Source of the DNA: Clostridium sp. D33t1_170424_F3
GTDB lineage: Bacteria; Bacillota; Clostridia; Oscillospirales; Acutalibacteraceae
Direction: 5' to 3'
Assembly (NCBI RefSeq): GCF_015667585.1
Contig: NZ_JADPEG010000008.1
Location: forward strand, 62,001 to 126,000
Length of the DNA: 64,000 nucleotides
The position numbers and the translations under genes are program-made. This document shows positions 49,676 to 59,183 of this stretch, piece after piece. Numbering within the stretch: position 1 is the first letter of the stretch; every line of letters begins with the position of its first letter. The notes beneath the pieces were generated by a model. That model was not told where the DNA came from, did no database searches, and worked only from the letters and a program-made list of their open reading frames with translations.

Positions 49676-52600
49676 TTAACCGATCGTTACGACGCACTGC
49701 TTTTGCGGCGCGCTGTTGGCCGCCGCGATATAAACGCCGGTGCTTTCGCCCGCCTTGCCGACCGCGTAGACAGTATAATAGTAATCGCTGCCGGCCTGTC
49801 TGACAAACTGCGTCTTGAGCACGCTGCCGTTGCCAACGGTAAACTGCGGAACCACGCCGTCTGCCGCGGTCACTTTAAAGCAATAGCTGCCGCCGTGCCG
49901 CAGCGTGAAGTCCGCAGTGGTATCGCAGCGGACAACTGCGGGAGCAAGCACGCTCTGCGCGGCAGACACCACCGCGTAGCCTTCTTTGCCGTAGGTATTC
50001 CGCGCAGGCATCCGGCTCGTCTGCTTTTTGCCCTTGGACGCTGGCAGTTCCGGCGTTGCGCCGGGGTCCTTCACCAGCAGGGTACGGGCGTTCCGCATCT
50101 GGGTGCAGGCACTCTGCACGTCCTCCTGTGTGGCGTTCGGGTTTTCATAGACCGTGCGCGCCAGCCGCAAAGCCGCGCGGTACATGGCGGCGCTCGGCGC
50201 GGTATACCCGCTCAGGTCGAGCTGTTCGCCCTCCGCGAGCAATTTTTCCAGCAGCGCCTTATCGGGCTTCACGCGCAGAGCCAGCATGGTTTCCAGCAGG
50301 CGAGCCGCCATCGCGTCCGTTTCGTTCTGCGTGGCGTTCTTATTTTCCAGAAGAAGCTTTGCGTCGTCCAGCGCTTTCAGGAATGATGCCTGTCCCTCGG
50401 GGATATACTGCTCCGCAAGCTTTGGCGCCAGCTCCTCCGCTTTCTCAACAAAACGGCGCAGGGTTGAGGTGTCCGCCGTATCGACCAGCCTGCGCATCGC
50501 ATACGACAGGACGTTATAGGCGCTGTCGAGTTCTGCGTCCGTCGCGTCCGGGTCCTCCAGAATGGTCTGCGCCACAGTCAGCGCCGCACGGAACACGCTC
50601 CAGCTCGGCGCGGTATAGTTTTCCTCTCTCAGCAGGAGGGCGGCTTTGACGAGCGCATCCAGTTCCGGATGTGTGGGCGGTTCCACCGGTTCCAGCGCGG
50701 CCAGCGCCTGCGCCAGATCCTTCTGCGCGTTCTGCACGTCTTTTTCAGTTGCGTCTTCGTTCTCCATCACGCGGTTCGCCGCCACCAGCGCGCTTTGCAG
50801 ACCGGCCCAGCTCTCCGCTGTATAGGCGGATGCATCCAGACCGGCTGTGCCCGCGATCATCTCTGCCAGCGGTTTTTTATCCCCCTTGAGGACAAGGGCT
50901 GCCATGGTCCGCTGCAGCGCTGCTTGCGCGTTGTTGACCTGCAGCTGCGCCGCTTCCCCGTCCGCAAGAACCTTTTCCGCTTCATCCAGCGCACGGAGGA
51001 ATTCCGCTTTGCCCGCAGAAGTATACCGGTCGATCGCCTCTCTGACTGCCGCCGCCTCGGCTACGGTCAGTTGTAATTCGTCGGTATTGGCGCGTATTTT
51101 CAGGTTTTCCAGCGCGCTGTGCAATGCACCGTATGCGTTGTTGATCTGTTCCTGTGTGGCGTTGGAATTCTCATAGACGAGCTTCGCCTCATCCCAGGCC
51201 TTGACCATATCCGCCCAGGTAGCAGGTGTGAAATCCTCCTCATCCGCAACGTCGCAGAGCTCGAACAATTCTTCCAGACCGGATTTGTCCACCGGAACGG
51301 ACAGCGTCACGGTGACTGTAACAGCGGAGGCCGGCATCGTGAACGTATAGGCTTCACCCGCGGCGACCTCCGTCACCTCTACGGAAGCACCGCCCGCGGC
51401 TGCGACCGCAATGCTCTGGAATCGCTTACCCGCTTCGACGTCCGCGATGCGCACCGTGACGGTCTCGCCCGCCGCCGCGCTTTGCCTGTCGGCTGTCACG
51501 GCGGCGCTGCCGCCGACGACGTCCGCGACAGTCACGGCATGGGCTTCCGGCTGCGGCTCCTCGTATGTCTCATACAGGCGGAATTCCGAAGCGCTGGCAA
51601 ACCCGGCCATGCCCGCGTGGATTTCAAAGCGGATATAGCTGCCCGCCGTCGGCTCAAATTCCAGCCACTTTACTTCCGTATTGCCGGCGAGCGTATAATC
51701 GCCCACCTTGACGGCGCTTTCGGCGTCCGCGCCGACATAGACCGACAGGCTGGTGATGATGCCGTTCGTCTGGCTGTCCTGGCGCGGCACATACTGCACC
51801 TTGTGCAGCACATGCGGATTTTTGAGCGTGGCCTCTACGGTTACGGGATACTGGTTGACCTCGTCCCATTTGCTGTGCCATTTGGTGTCATTGTTGTTGT
51901 CAAACGCGTTTTCAATGTCGGTATTGTTGTTCGGCTGTGTGGAGCTGGCCGCGACGGAATCGATTTCCGTCCGGCTGAGCGGCGCGGACGCGTCATACAG
52001 GCGGAATTCCGAGGCGCTGGCCCATCCGCCGACGCCCTGTGTAATCTCAAATTTCACATAGTCCGCTTCGACGGCCTCAAAATTCATGACCTTGGTGGTT
52101 TTATCGTTCACGAGCGTGTAATCGCCCACCTTGACGGCGGATGCGGCGTCCGCGCCCGCGTAGACCGCCATCTGCTGGATGGTCCCGTTGTCCGTTTCGT
52201 CCTGACGCGGGACGTACTGCACCTCGTTGATGGTATGCGTTTCGTTGAAATGAATTTCCACAATATAGGGATAGCTGTTCGGCTCGCTGATTTTAGTGTG
52301 CCAGCGGGTGTCGTTATTCCCGTCAAAGGCGTTTTCAATCGCCACCTGATCGCGGTCGACCGAATTGGCGGAGACGGTAAAGGCGGAGCTGGGAATCGGG
52401 TCCGTGCGCGGCGGGCGCGCGACGATCACATTGATATGTACCGGCTGACTGTATCCGGGCGCCTTGCCGGTAATCGGATAGACGCCGTAGGTGTTGATGT
52501 CCACGGGACTGCTGTCCCAGAAGACGGTGACCGGATACGTACCGCCGTCCTCCATCGTCGCGGTCAGCTGATTCGGCAGATGCAGGAAGAAGAGCACGTC

Positions 52601-54106
52601 GCCCTTTTCCACGCTGACGTCGCCCGGCTGTTCCACCGAGACAACGGTATATTGCTGGCCGTCCGCCTGGTTCAGCAGCCAATCCGCGTCCTCCGTGAGC
52701 TGTGCGGGCAGCTTGTCCGCCAGCTCCGTGCTGAGCAGGTAATTTCCCCGGAAATTTGTGATCCAGTTATTTTCGCCCTCCTCCGTGTCGAGCGCGGTCA
52801 GGCCGGTCAGGTCCGGCAGTGCGGCAAGTTTGTTGTTGCTCAAATTCAGCCGCTGTACCCCGGTCAATCCGGCAAACGCCGTTTCTCCAATGGTTTCGAT
52901 ACGGTTGTTCCAGAGTGAAAGGGTGGTCAGGGCTTCACCCAATCCTTCAAACGCGCCATCCGGAATACCGGTGACACGGTTCCCGCTGAGGTCGAGCGTC
53001 TCCAGCTGAGAAAGGCTGCGGAACGTCCCGGGTACAATGGACTCCAGATAGGTGGTGGAAACGATCAGGGTTTTAAGCTTCGGCATGGCTGCAAACGCGT
53101 CCGCCGGAAGCGCCTTGATCCAGGTGTCGTTCAGGTCGAGCGTCTCCAGATTGTCCAGGCCGGTAAGATCGACGTAGGGCGTGTCCTCGTCCACATAGGT
53201 CCAGTTTTCCAGCACATTGCTGGTGAAATCGATGGAACGGATGCTGTCCGCGCCCGCAAAGGTTCCGGTGGGCACGTTGTCGATGGCGTTGCGCCGGAAA
53301 TCGACGTGCTTCAGATTGCGCAAGCCTTCGCGGTCAAAGTTGCCGGGCTCCAGCGCCTCCAGATTGTTCCAGCTGAAGAGCAGGTTTTCCAGACTGTCCA
53401 GACCGTCAAAGTGCATTTCGCTGAAAACTTCAACCTCGTTGTACTCCAAATCGAGCGTTGTGAGCTGGGACAACCCCTCAAACGCCCCCACAGGCGTCTG
53501 GGAAAGACCGTTGTACGACAGGTCGAGCCATTCCAGACTTGGCGGCGCGCCCTCAAACGCGCCGGGCGCGATGTCCGCGATGTCGTTTTCATAGAAGTAC
53601 AGCTCCCGCAGGGCGGGCAGATCCAACGTTTGAAGCGCCCCCTCCGGCAGCTCCGTAAACGCTTCGTTGGAAAGGTCCAGAACTTCCAGTGTGTCCGAAG
53701 CAATTTCAATTGCGGAAAGGTCCGTGAAACCGTTGTTTTCCAAATTGAGATGCATCAGAACCGGAAGCGCGGACAGCGATTCCGCCGCAATGGCAGTCAG
53801 GCTGTTGCGGCTCAGGTCGAGCGTTTGCAGGTTTTCCAGATTTAACAGCTGGAAGCCCGCAAGGGAGGCGATCTCATTCCTGCGCAGGTCCAGTTCCGTT
53901 ACCTGCGCAAGGTCGTTTTCATGCAGCGTTTCGGTCCCCGCCGCGTTACAGAGCGCCGCATAAAGGTTTGCATCCGGAATGCCTTCCTCAGAGCAGGCAA
54001 TTTCCGGTCCGGGGTCGTCCTGCCCGCGCGCCGCCTGCGCGGAAAAGCTCACACAGGAAAATACCATGGCCAGACAGAGCAGCAAAGACAGATACTTTTT
54101 GAACAT
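49676..54106 (-). CDS. Giant secreted LRR / F5-8C / FIVAR multidomain protein
   Basis: 1476 aa from ATG 54106, 7 nt after GGAG. Signal peptide to about residue 26 (FSAQA). About 15 leucine-rich repeats (55-430, e.g. LENLQTLDLSRNSLTAI), a beta module (about 450-530), two discoidin-like F5/8 type C domains (about 535-690 and 690-830, both with ENAFDxNNDTxWH and SEFRLY), a beta module rich in Val/Ala, then six FIVAR-type three-helix repeats (about 920-1360, e.g. ARTVYENPNATQEDVQSA) and a C-terminal beta domain. No LPXTG or other anchor. Likely binds host or plant glycans or mucin-associated ligands; no catalytic domain was seen. Confidence 0.88.
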   Translation of the reverse strand: MFKKYLSLLLCLAMVFSCVSFSAQAARGQDDPGPEIACSEEGIPDANLYAALCNAAGTETLHENDLAQVTELDLRRNEIASLAGFQLLNLENLQTLDLSRNSLTAIAAESLSALPVLMHLNLENNGFTDLSAIEIASDTLEVLDLSNEAFTELPEGALQTLDLPALRELYFYENDIADIAPGAFEGAPPSLEWLDLSYNGLSQTPVGAFEGLSQLTTLDLEYNEVEVFSEMHFDGLDSLENLLFSWNNLEALEPGNFDREGLRNLKHVDFRRNAIDNVPTGTFAGADSIRSIDFTSNVLENWTYVDEDTPYVDLTGLDNLETLDLNDTWIKALPADAFAAMPKLKTLIVSTTYLESIVPGTFRSLSQLETLDLSGNRVTGIPDGAFEGLGEALTTLSLWNNRIETIGETAFAGLTGVQRLNLSNNKLAALPDLTGLTALDTEEGENNWITNFRGNYLLSTELADKLPAQLTEDADWLLNQADGQQYTVVSVEQPGDVSVEKGDVLFFLHLPNQLTATMEDGGTYPVTVFWDSSPVDINTYGVYPITGKAPGYSQPVHINVIVARPPRTDPIPSSAFTVSANSVDRDQVAIENAFDGNNDTRWHTKISEPNSYPYIVEIHFNETHTINEVQYVPRQDETDNGTIQQMAVYAGADAASAVKVGDYTLVNDKTTKVMNFEAVEADYVKFEITQGVGGWASASEFRLYDASAPLSRTEIDSVAASSTQPNNNTDIENAFDNNNDTKWHSKWDEVNQYPVTVEATLKNPHVLHKVQYVPRQDSQTNGIITSLSVYVGADAESAVKVGDYTLAGNTEVKWLEFEPTAGSYIRFEIHAGMAGFASASEFRLYETYEEPQPEAHAVTVADVVGGSAAVTADRQSAAAGETVTVRIADVEAGKRFQSIAVAAAGGASVEVTEVAAGEAYTFTMPASAVTVTVTLSVPVDKSGLEELFELCDVADEEDFTPATWADMVKAWDEAKLVYENSNATQEQINNAYGALHSALENLKIRANTDELQLTVAEAAAVREAIDRYTSAGKAEFLRALDEAEKVLADGEAAQLQVNNAQAALQRTMAALVLKGDKKPLAEMIAGTAGLDASAYTAESWAGLQSALVAANRVMENEDATEKDVQNAQKDLAQALAALEPVEPPTHPELDALVKAALLLREENYTAPSWSVFRAALTVAQTILEDPDATDAELDSAYNVLSYAMRRLVDTADTSTLRRFVEKAEELAPKLAEQYIPEGQASFLKALDDAKLLLENKNATQNETDAMAARLLETMLALRVKPDKALLEKLLAEGEQLDLSGYTAPSAAMYRAALRLARTVYENPNATQEDVQSACTQMRNARTLLVKDPGATPELPASKGKKQTSRMPARNTYGKEGYAVVSAAQSVLAPAVVRCDTTADFTLRHGGSYCFKVTAADGVVPQFTVGNGSVLKTQFVRQAGSDYYYTVYAVGKAGESTGVYIAAANSAPQKQCVVTIG

Positions 54107-54142
54107 GAAATCACTCCTTTTCATAAATTTTCTTCTACTTCG

Positions 54143-54171
54143 ATCATAATATATTACCTATAATTTGTAAA
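54143..54171 (-). promoter_or_regulatory. Promoter of the LRR-protein gene
   Basis: TTTACA (54166-54171), 17-bp spacer, TATGAT (54143-54148). Confidence 0.72.
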
Positions 54172-54211
54172 CACATCAGCGTATTTATTATTCAATATAA
54201 TTAAATTCCCG

Positions 54212-54244
54212 CAAAAAAGAATCCCCCGAAAAATTCAGGGGATT
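54212..54244 (-). terminator. Terminator after spoVT
   Basis: AATCCCC with GGGGATT around an 11-nt A/T-rich loop; on the minus strand followed by CTTTTTTGC. Confidence 0.8.
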
Positions 54245-54399
54245 TCGGATCATGTTATTTTGTTTCTAAACCGGCGCAGAACCGCACAAAAGCCGGGAAT
54301 GCTATAACCATGTTAAATGGTCTGCCGGAAAAAGTTTTTCATCGTCTCCGCACATTTTCAAGTGTGGAAGATCGGCTGGCATCTGCTCTTTCCGGAATC

Positions 54400-54939
54400 T
54401 TATTCCTCCATCTGCTTTGCAAGGAAGCAGGCGGCGGTCTGCACAATCTTTTCCTCTGTCTCTCCGGCAGGCTCTTTCGTCTCGCCGCTGAGCAGGATCA
54501 CCGCGCCGGTCACGTCGCTGGCGGCAATGATCGGATAGATCACGCAGGCGCTTTTATCGACGCCCTCAACCGGACGAACCTCGCCGTTGTCTTTTCCGCT
54601 GACATACGAATGCCGGTTCTGCATGTATTCCTCCAGTTCCGGAGAAACCCGGCGTTCCAAATACTCCTTTTTGGACACGCCCGCCGCGGCAATCACATGG
54701 TCGCGGTCACAGACAACAGCGGGCAGGTTGGTTACCTTTGCCAACACCTCCGCGTACTGGCCCGCAAACACGGACATTTCGCCAACCGGCGAATACTTCT
54801 TAAAAATAACACCGCCCTGCGCGTCTGTAAAAATCTCCAGCGCATCCCCTTCACGGATACGCAGCGTGCGGCGGATTTCCTTTGGGATTACGACTCTTCC
54901 GAGATCGTCGATACGTCTGACAATTCCTGTGGCCTTCAA
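54400..54939 (-). CDS. spoVT: Stage V sporulation protein T
   Basis: 179 aa. TTG start at 54939 with AGGAGGGA upstream. The N-terminal AbrB swapped-hairpin DNA-binding domain (GIVRRIDDLGRVVIPKEIRR, residues 5-24) is followed by a GAF-like sensor domain (about 60-179). SpoVT regulates forespore sigma-G genes and is close to universal in endospore formers. Upstream lies a TTGACA at 54980-54985 without a convincing -10. Confidence 0.95.
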   Translation of the reverse strand: MKATGIVRRIDDLGRVVIPKEIRRTLRIREGDALEIFTDAQGGVIFKKYSPVGEMSVFAGQYAEVLAKVTNLPAVVCDRDHVIAAAGVSKKEYLERRVSPELEEYMQNRHSYVSGKDNGEVRPVEGVDKSACVIYPIIAASDVTGAVILLSGETKEPAGETEEKIVQTAACFLAKQMEE

Positions 54940-55164
54940 GATAATTCCCTCCTGATCTATTTAATGAGATACATTCACCTGTCAATCCGGACCCACCACA
55001 GGGCGGGGACGTTCCTCACGCCCTGTTTACCATTTCAAAACGGCGTTTGATCCGGCATGGTCTTATTATCCACAGGAAACTCCTGTCTATACAGGTTTTG
55101 ACAAGGCAAATTTTGTCCTCCGGTCAGAACGGCGCGTGCGAAAGTTTATTTCAGCACAATACCC

Positions 55165-55245
55165 GGAGCTGCGGTCGGCACGGCCCGTCCCATATCTCAA
55201 TAAAATCGCAGCCATACAGCGGAGGGACGGAAGGAACCTGCTCCA
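55165..55245. repeat. Solo copy of the 85-bp sub-repeat
   Basis: GGAGCTGCGGTCGGCACGG at the left, CAATAAAATCGCAGCCATAC in the middle and GGAGGGACGGAAGGAACC at the right; closest to the pair at 49254-49400. Located between spoVT and the lipoprotein promoter. Confidence 0.82.
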
Positions 55246-55285
55246 AGAAAACGCCGGCAACCGCGCCCCCCTTGCACATTGAGGG

Positions 55286-55313
55286 TGTACAAACAGAAAA
55301 AAAGTCGTATAAT
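55286..55313 (+). promoter_or_regulatory. Promoter of the small lipoprotein gene
   Basis: TGTACA (55286-55291), 16-bp spacer, TATAAT (55308-55313). Confidence 0.6.
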
Positions 55314-55346
55314 AGAAGCATCCTATTACAGGTTGGAGGGTTTCTT

Positions 55347-55802
55347 TTGAAAAATTGGATTCGACTGGGCGCTGTTGCACTGTCGCTGGCCGCCGCACTC
55401 GCGTGCACCGGCTGCGCGGCCCGCATGCCCGTTTCCTCAGAGGAGTTTCAAACGCACGCGGAGAGCGCCGGATTTATTGTACAGGCGCCTGAGATGAACT
55501 CAGAAGACGTTGTGGATTTCCGCATTGCACTGGACCAGGAAGCCGGCATGGAGATCGACTTCGCCGTCTGCAAAGACCAGCAGACCGCCGTCGACACTTA
55601 TAACAGCATTAAAAACAACATTAAAATGACTGATCTGGCAAAAACCAACAACGTGGATTCCTCCGCCTACAGCCGTTATACTGTGGAGAACGGTGAAATT
55701 TATTACGTGGTGGTCCGCTTGGAGGATACCGTGGCGCTCGGCAAGGGCAAGATTATTCATCAGAACAAGATGAACACCTTGTTTGACAGTATCAAGTATT
55801 GA
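55347..55802 (+). CDS. Small putative lipoprotein of unknown function
   Basis: 151 aa from a TTG at 55347, 6 nt after GGAGGG. Signal peptide NWIRLGAVALSLAAALA with a variant lipobox CTGC (cysteine about residue 22) suggests lipid anchoring. The mature part is a small alpha/beta domain: EFQTHAESAGFIVQAP, VDFRIALDQEAGMEIDFAV, QTAVDTYNSIKNNIK, SRYTVENGEIYYVVVRLEDT. This looks like the DUF-type clostridial lipoproteins of about 150 aa; no function recognised. Confidence 0.8.
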   Translation: MKNWIRLGAVALSLAAALACTGCAARMPVSSEEFQTHAESAGFIVQAPEMNSEDVVDFRIALDQEAGMEIDFAVCKDQQTAVDTYNSIKNNIKMTDLAKTNNVDSSAYSRYTVENGEIYYVVVRLEDTVALGKGKIIHQNKMNTLFDSIKY

Positions 55803-55825
55803 CGCAGGGCCATGCAAAGATGACA

Positions 55826-55870
55826 AAACGCCCGTAGGGACAAGAATGAAACTTGTCTCTACGGGCGTTT
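55826..55870. terminator. Terminator after the lipoprotein gene
   Basis: AAACGCCCGTAGGGACAAG, 7-nt loop, CTTGTCTCTACGGGCGTTT with one mismatch; usable on either strand. Confidence 0.85.
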
Positions 55871-55912
55871 CGCATGTACTGTGACGGAAGATAGACGCGT
55901 AAAGCAAATAGA

Positions 55913-55938
55913 AAACCCCCGGCGGCTGCCGGGGGTTT
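55913..55938 (-). terminator. Terminator of the 790-aa SipW-type protein gene
   Basis: AAACCCCCGGC, 4-nt loop, GCCGGGGGTTT; on the minus strand followed by TCTATTTG. Confidence 0.9.
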
Positions 55939-55950
55939 CGTGTGTAAAAA

Positions 55951-58323
55951 TTACGCTCTGGGGTTGCTGATCAGATCCGGATAGCTGCCACTGCTGAAAT
56001 TCCAAACGGAAGTATCAAAACCATTCAGGGCGTTACCGGATTGCAGATTCGCTTTGCTGGTTCTGGTAAAGCCATTCGCAGAACCAGAAGTATCGGATTC
56101 CGCGTAAGAAGAAGATGTGCTGCCTAAGTTATAGCCGACACTGATCGAACCATCCGCAACAGAATTCACATTTCCATTATGAACAACGTAACAGGATATA
56201 ATACTTCCTGTGTTTGCCTGATATCCTGTAAAGCCGCCAACATATTGACGTCCAACGATATAACCCGTAGGTGCGCACCAACTATTCCGAATAACCGCAC
56301 TGCTGGTATTTGCACCGACCAAACCGCCTATTTGAATCATATTTTGCTGAACATTGCCTTTATACCCCTTATTAATGGAGCCTTTTGCCCAACACTGATC
56401 CACGATGCCGCCGTTGGTATTATAGCCCACAATACCACCTACTGCAGAATATCCTACCAAACTGACGTCCGAGCTGCAGTTGCGGATTACGCCGCTGCTT
56501 GCTCCGGTGATTCCACCCGCAAAGGTGCCGGTTCCCATTGTTGTTGTACCATAAAGCGCGCCTGTTACCAAACCATTCACATGACAATTTTCGATGGTTC
56601 CGGTGTTCTGGCCAGCTACGACACCGATAATGCCAGCCCCTTTAATATTCGCGTCTTTTAAGGTCAAATCTTTAATGGTTCCTCCATTATTGGAAAACAA
56701 ACCAATACCAAATACGTCGCCTACATTGCTAGGCAGGCAAGTCATATCAGAAATAACTTTGTTGTTGCCATCAAATACACCGGTAAATTTTATATCAGCG
56801 TCACTGTCTGTAAAGCCCAACGGTCTCCAAAGAGTATTCTTATTAATGGAGAAATCATTTGCTACCACAAAATTATGGCTCATATGATTGGCTACTTGTT
56901 TTAACTCGTTCTCATTATGAATGATATGAGGATACGGACAATTATCCGGATTCTCCGGCTCCTGCAACTCCAGTCTGACATAGAACTTCATCTCCGCAAA
57001 ACGATAATTCGCAACATTCGGCTCTGCAGAGAAATCATCCGGATAAGTCACAGTCTGGGTTTGAGGTGTTTCATCAAACACATAGGTATAACCAGCCGGT
57101 GCTGTCGGCAGATTGTTCTTTACGACATCATTCGTATCCGTCAGCGTGTAAGAACCGCCCTCCGCTATACTGATCGTCTCGGTATGTGTTTTTAAAGTCT
57201 TGCTCGGGTCCACTTCTCTATCAATGTAGTTGATCTTAACCTGCACGTCCACTTCAACCGGCGGGTCCGCTTCCACAATGAACGTTACATCGGAAGCCGT
57301 ATCTTCGCCCGTCAGCTCAGACTGATAGCTCTGCTCCGGGTCTGCAAAATGGTAACCCTGCGGCAAACCAGGCGCTGCCAATGTTTCTGTCACCGTATAG
57401 GGGAACGCGTTGGATTTTGCAGTGATCGAATAATCCTCGCCGATCTTTGTACCGTCCGCCAGGGTATAGTGGATGACGATCTGAACGTCTTTCGCTTCTG
57501 GCTTCGTGCTTCCGCCCTCATCCGGGGTTCCGCCGCCCGCGCCTTCGTCCATCTGATATGCGTTGAACATCAGGTCCGCATGATAGTGCTTGCCCTGGTA
57601 CTCGTTGCCCACCGTCTCCGGCAGATAGCCCGCGATGACATAGGTTGCGTCTTTGCCTGCCGGGATCATCGCCGTGGTGTACATGTTTTCGGTTTCCAGC
57701 TTGGTGTTGTCTGCCGCCGCTTTGTCCGGATCGGCAACAGATTCGTCATAGAGCTTATTCAGATTGACGCCGTCAATTCTTTCCCAGACGCCGTCGACAT
57801 TCTTGTAAACAAAAATCTTCAGGACCTTCTGCAGGCCGTTGGTGCAGTTGCCATTTTTTGCGCCGTCCCAATCAACGGTGTTGTCATTGTTGGTCAGCTC
57901 AATGTTCTCTTCGCCCTCTGCGCATTTTTCACCCAGATTGACAGAGATGTCCACTTTTGTGGGCAGTGTGCCGCGGTTTTCGATCTGCACCGGCTTGAAA
58001 TAGACCGGAACCGGCTTATAGTCGCTGTCCTGCATCCCGTTGGCCGCAACGTTGTTGTCCAGCTCGTTGCCAAACGCAATCTCCGGCTCCAGTTCCTTAT
58101 AGAAATTTTGATACTGCATCGGGCGCAGATTCTCAAACTCCAACGGCTTTTTGGTCGTGTAGTCCGGATCGGGATTAACCTCAATATCCAGAATACCTGC
58201 CGTAAAGTTTGCGTCCACTTTTTCCGTGTCGGTAAACCATGCCATTGTTCCGCCGACCAGAAGGCTGAACACCAGCAGGACGGATACCGCAGACAAAAGG
58301 ATCCTGCTTTTTTTCGTCTTCAT
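55951..58323 (-). CDS. SipW-type secreted surface protein with MucBP-like and GLUG repeats
   Basis: 790 aa; GGAGG is 7 nt before the ATG. The N-terminus (SAVSVLLVFSLLVGGTMAWF, TDTEKVDANFTAGILDIEV) is a SipW-cognate/TasA-type export region leading into a camelysin-like domain (to about 265). Two MucBP-like modules follow (about 275-450: VQIVIHYTLADGTKIGED, VQVKINYIDREVD), then a beta-helical region with GLUG-type repeats (about 520-750: NNGGTIKDLTLKDANIKGAG, VGGIVGYNTNGGIVDQC, IGGLVGANTSSAVIRNSW). No sortase signal. Probably a matrix or adhesion protein; no SipW gene is in the window. Confidence 0.88.
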   Translation of the reverse strand: MKTKKSRILLSAVSVLLVFSLLVGGTMAWFTDTEKVDANFTAGILDIEVNPDPDYTTKKPLEFENLRPMQYQNFYKELEPEIAFGNELDNNVAANGMQDSDYKPVPVYFKPVQIENRGTLPTKVDISVNLGEKCAEGEENIELTNNDNTVDWDGAKNGNCTNGLQKVLKIFVYKNVDGVWERIDGVNLNKLYDESVADPDKAAADNTKLETENMYTTAMIPAGKDATYVIAGYLPETVGNEYQGKHYHADLMFNAYQMDEGAGGGTPDEGGSTKPEAKDVQIVIHYTLADGTKIGEDYSITAKSNAFPYTVTETLAAPGLPQGYHFADPEQSYQSELTGEDTASDVTFIVEADPPVEVDVQVKINYIDREVDPSKTLKTHTETISIAEGGSYTLTDTNDVVKNNLPTAPAGYTYVFDETPQTQTVTYPDDFSAEPNVANYRFAEMKFYVRLELQEPENPDNCPYPHIIHNENELKQVANHMSHNFVVANDFSINKNTLWRPLGFTDSDADIKFTGVFDGNNKVISDMTCLPSNVGDVFGIGLFSNNGGTIKDLTLKDANIKGAGIIGVVAGQNTGTIENCHVNGLVTGALYGTTTMGTGTFAGGITGASSGVIRNCSSDVSLVGYSAVGGIVGYNTNGGIVDQCWAKGSINKGYKGNVQQNMIQIGGLVGANTSSAVIRNSWCAPTGYIVGRQYVGGFTGYQANTGSIISCYVVHNGNVNSVADGSISVGYNLGSTSSSYAESDTSGSANGFTRTSKANLQSGNALNGFDTSVWNFSSGSYPDLISNPRA

Positions 58324-58541
58324 GTTGCTTCCTCCACATCTTTTTTATTAATATGTATTTTAGCCGCTCCAGCGGCATAGGCGCCATTAAAAATGGGTAT
58401 ACTATTCCCATAATTTACATGTTATTCATATTATATCATTCCAATTCTATAATTGAATGCTTATCGGAAAAATATTGGCTATATTCAGGTATTATTTACC
58501 ACTTATCATGGTAAATTGTCCTACAACTTTTGAGACAAAGA
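58324..58541 (-). promoter_or_regulatory. Upstream region of the 790-aa protein gene
   Basis: AT-rich. TATAAT on the minus strand at 58430-58435 is a likely -10, but no convincing -35 was seen. No other gene. Confidence 0.4.
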
Positions 58542-58575
58542 AAAACTCCTCCGGCATATGATCCGGAGGAGTTTT
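58542..58575 (-). terminator. Terminator of the rpe-rnf operon
   Basis: AAAACTCCTCCGG, 8-nt loop, exact complement, then TTTCTTTG on the minus strand. It shows that the operon ends after rnfA. Confidence 0.9.
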
Positions 58576-58592
58576 CTATATTTAATATCCTG

Positions 58593-59183
58593 TCAAAACA
58601 GTTTACCGCCTGCGAATGCGGCGAATACCATACCCAGAATTCCAACATATAAAAGAGTGGCAGGCAGGTTGCGGAATGCACGCGGTACACAGCCCTTTTT
58701 GCAGCGCGCCTGCGCTTCAGCGAGCACCAGGGACGCAAGATAAAACGCGATTCCCGTTCCCAGCGCGAAGCCAACCGCCTCCCAGCCCGTATAACTGAAC
58801 CGGCGCTGCACATACGGCATGGCAAGCACGATACAGTTGATTGCCGCGGGCGCGAGCACCGGGGCAATCTTCTGGTACAGCTTTGGCAGCAGGAACCGGC
58901 ATAAAAACGCGGCGGCCAGATAAATCAGGGCGGCGCAAGCCGCATAGACCGAAGGCCGCAGGAACAAAATCGTGCTGTCCGCTGCCAGGAGGGGGCCGAC
59001 CGCCCCCGCCAGCAACAGGGTAAACAGCGAGAACAATCCTACAAAGAAGCTGTACAGCCCCATCAGGCCGGGCCTGCGCGCGGCGCGCAGTACGCGGCTG
59101 AATCCTACGCCGCCGGCAAACAGAACATTTTCCGCCGCTGCAGCCGCCAGCGCGGCCAGACACAGCTTGGCAAACTCACTCAT
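58593..59183 (-). CDS. rnfA: Rnf-like membrane subunit RnfA (divergent)
   Basis: 196 aa, six transmembrane segments of the Rnf/Nqr A-E fold. By recollection canonical RnfA has a cluster-ligating cysteine in LGICPFLGVS; here the aligned segment VGFSRVL has Ser29. The second ligand, in the NC of APAAINCIVLAMP (Cys117), is kept. It overlaps rnfE by 4 nt and is last in rpe-rnfC-rnfD-rnfE-rnfA. No rnfB follows. The family call is firm; retention of redox activity is doubtful. Confidence 0.82.
   Translation of the reverse strand: MSEFAKLCLAALAAAAAENVLFAGGVGFSRVLRAARRPGLMGLYSFFVGLFSLFTLLLAGAVGPLLAADSTILFLRPSVYAACAALIYLAAAFLCRFLLPKLYQKIAPVLAPAAINCIVLAMPYVQRRFSYTGWEAVGFALGTGIAFYLASLVLAEAQARCKKGCVPRAFRNLPATLLYVGILGMVFAAFAGGKLF

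Noticed and set aside
51119-52918. 599-codon frame antisense to the LRR protein
   Set aside because: Shadow frame with Arg/His/Val composition; the sense protein has a clear signal peptide and domains.
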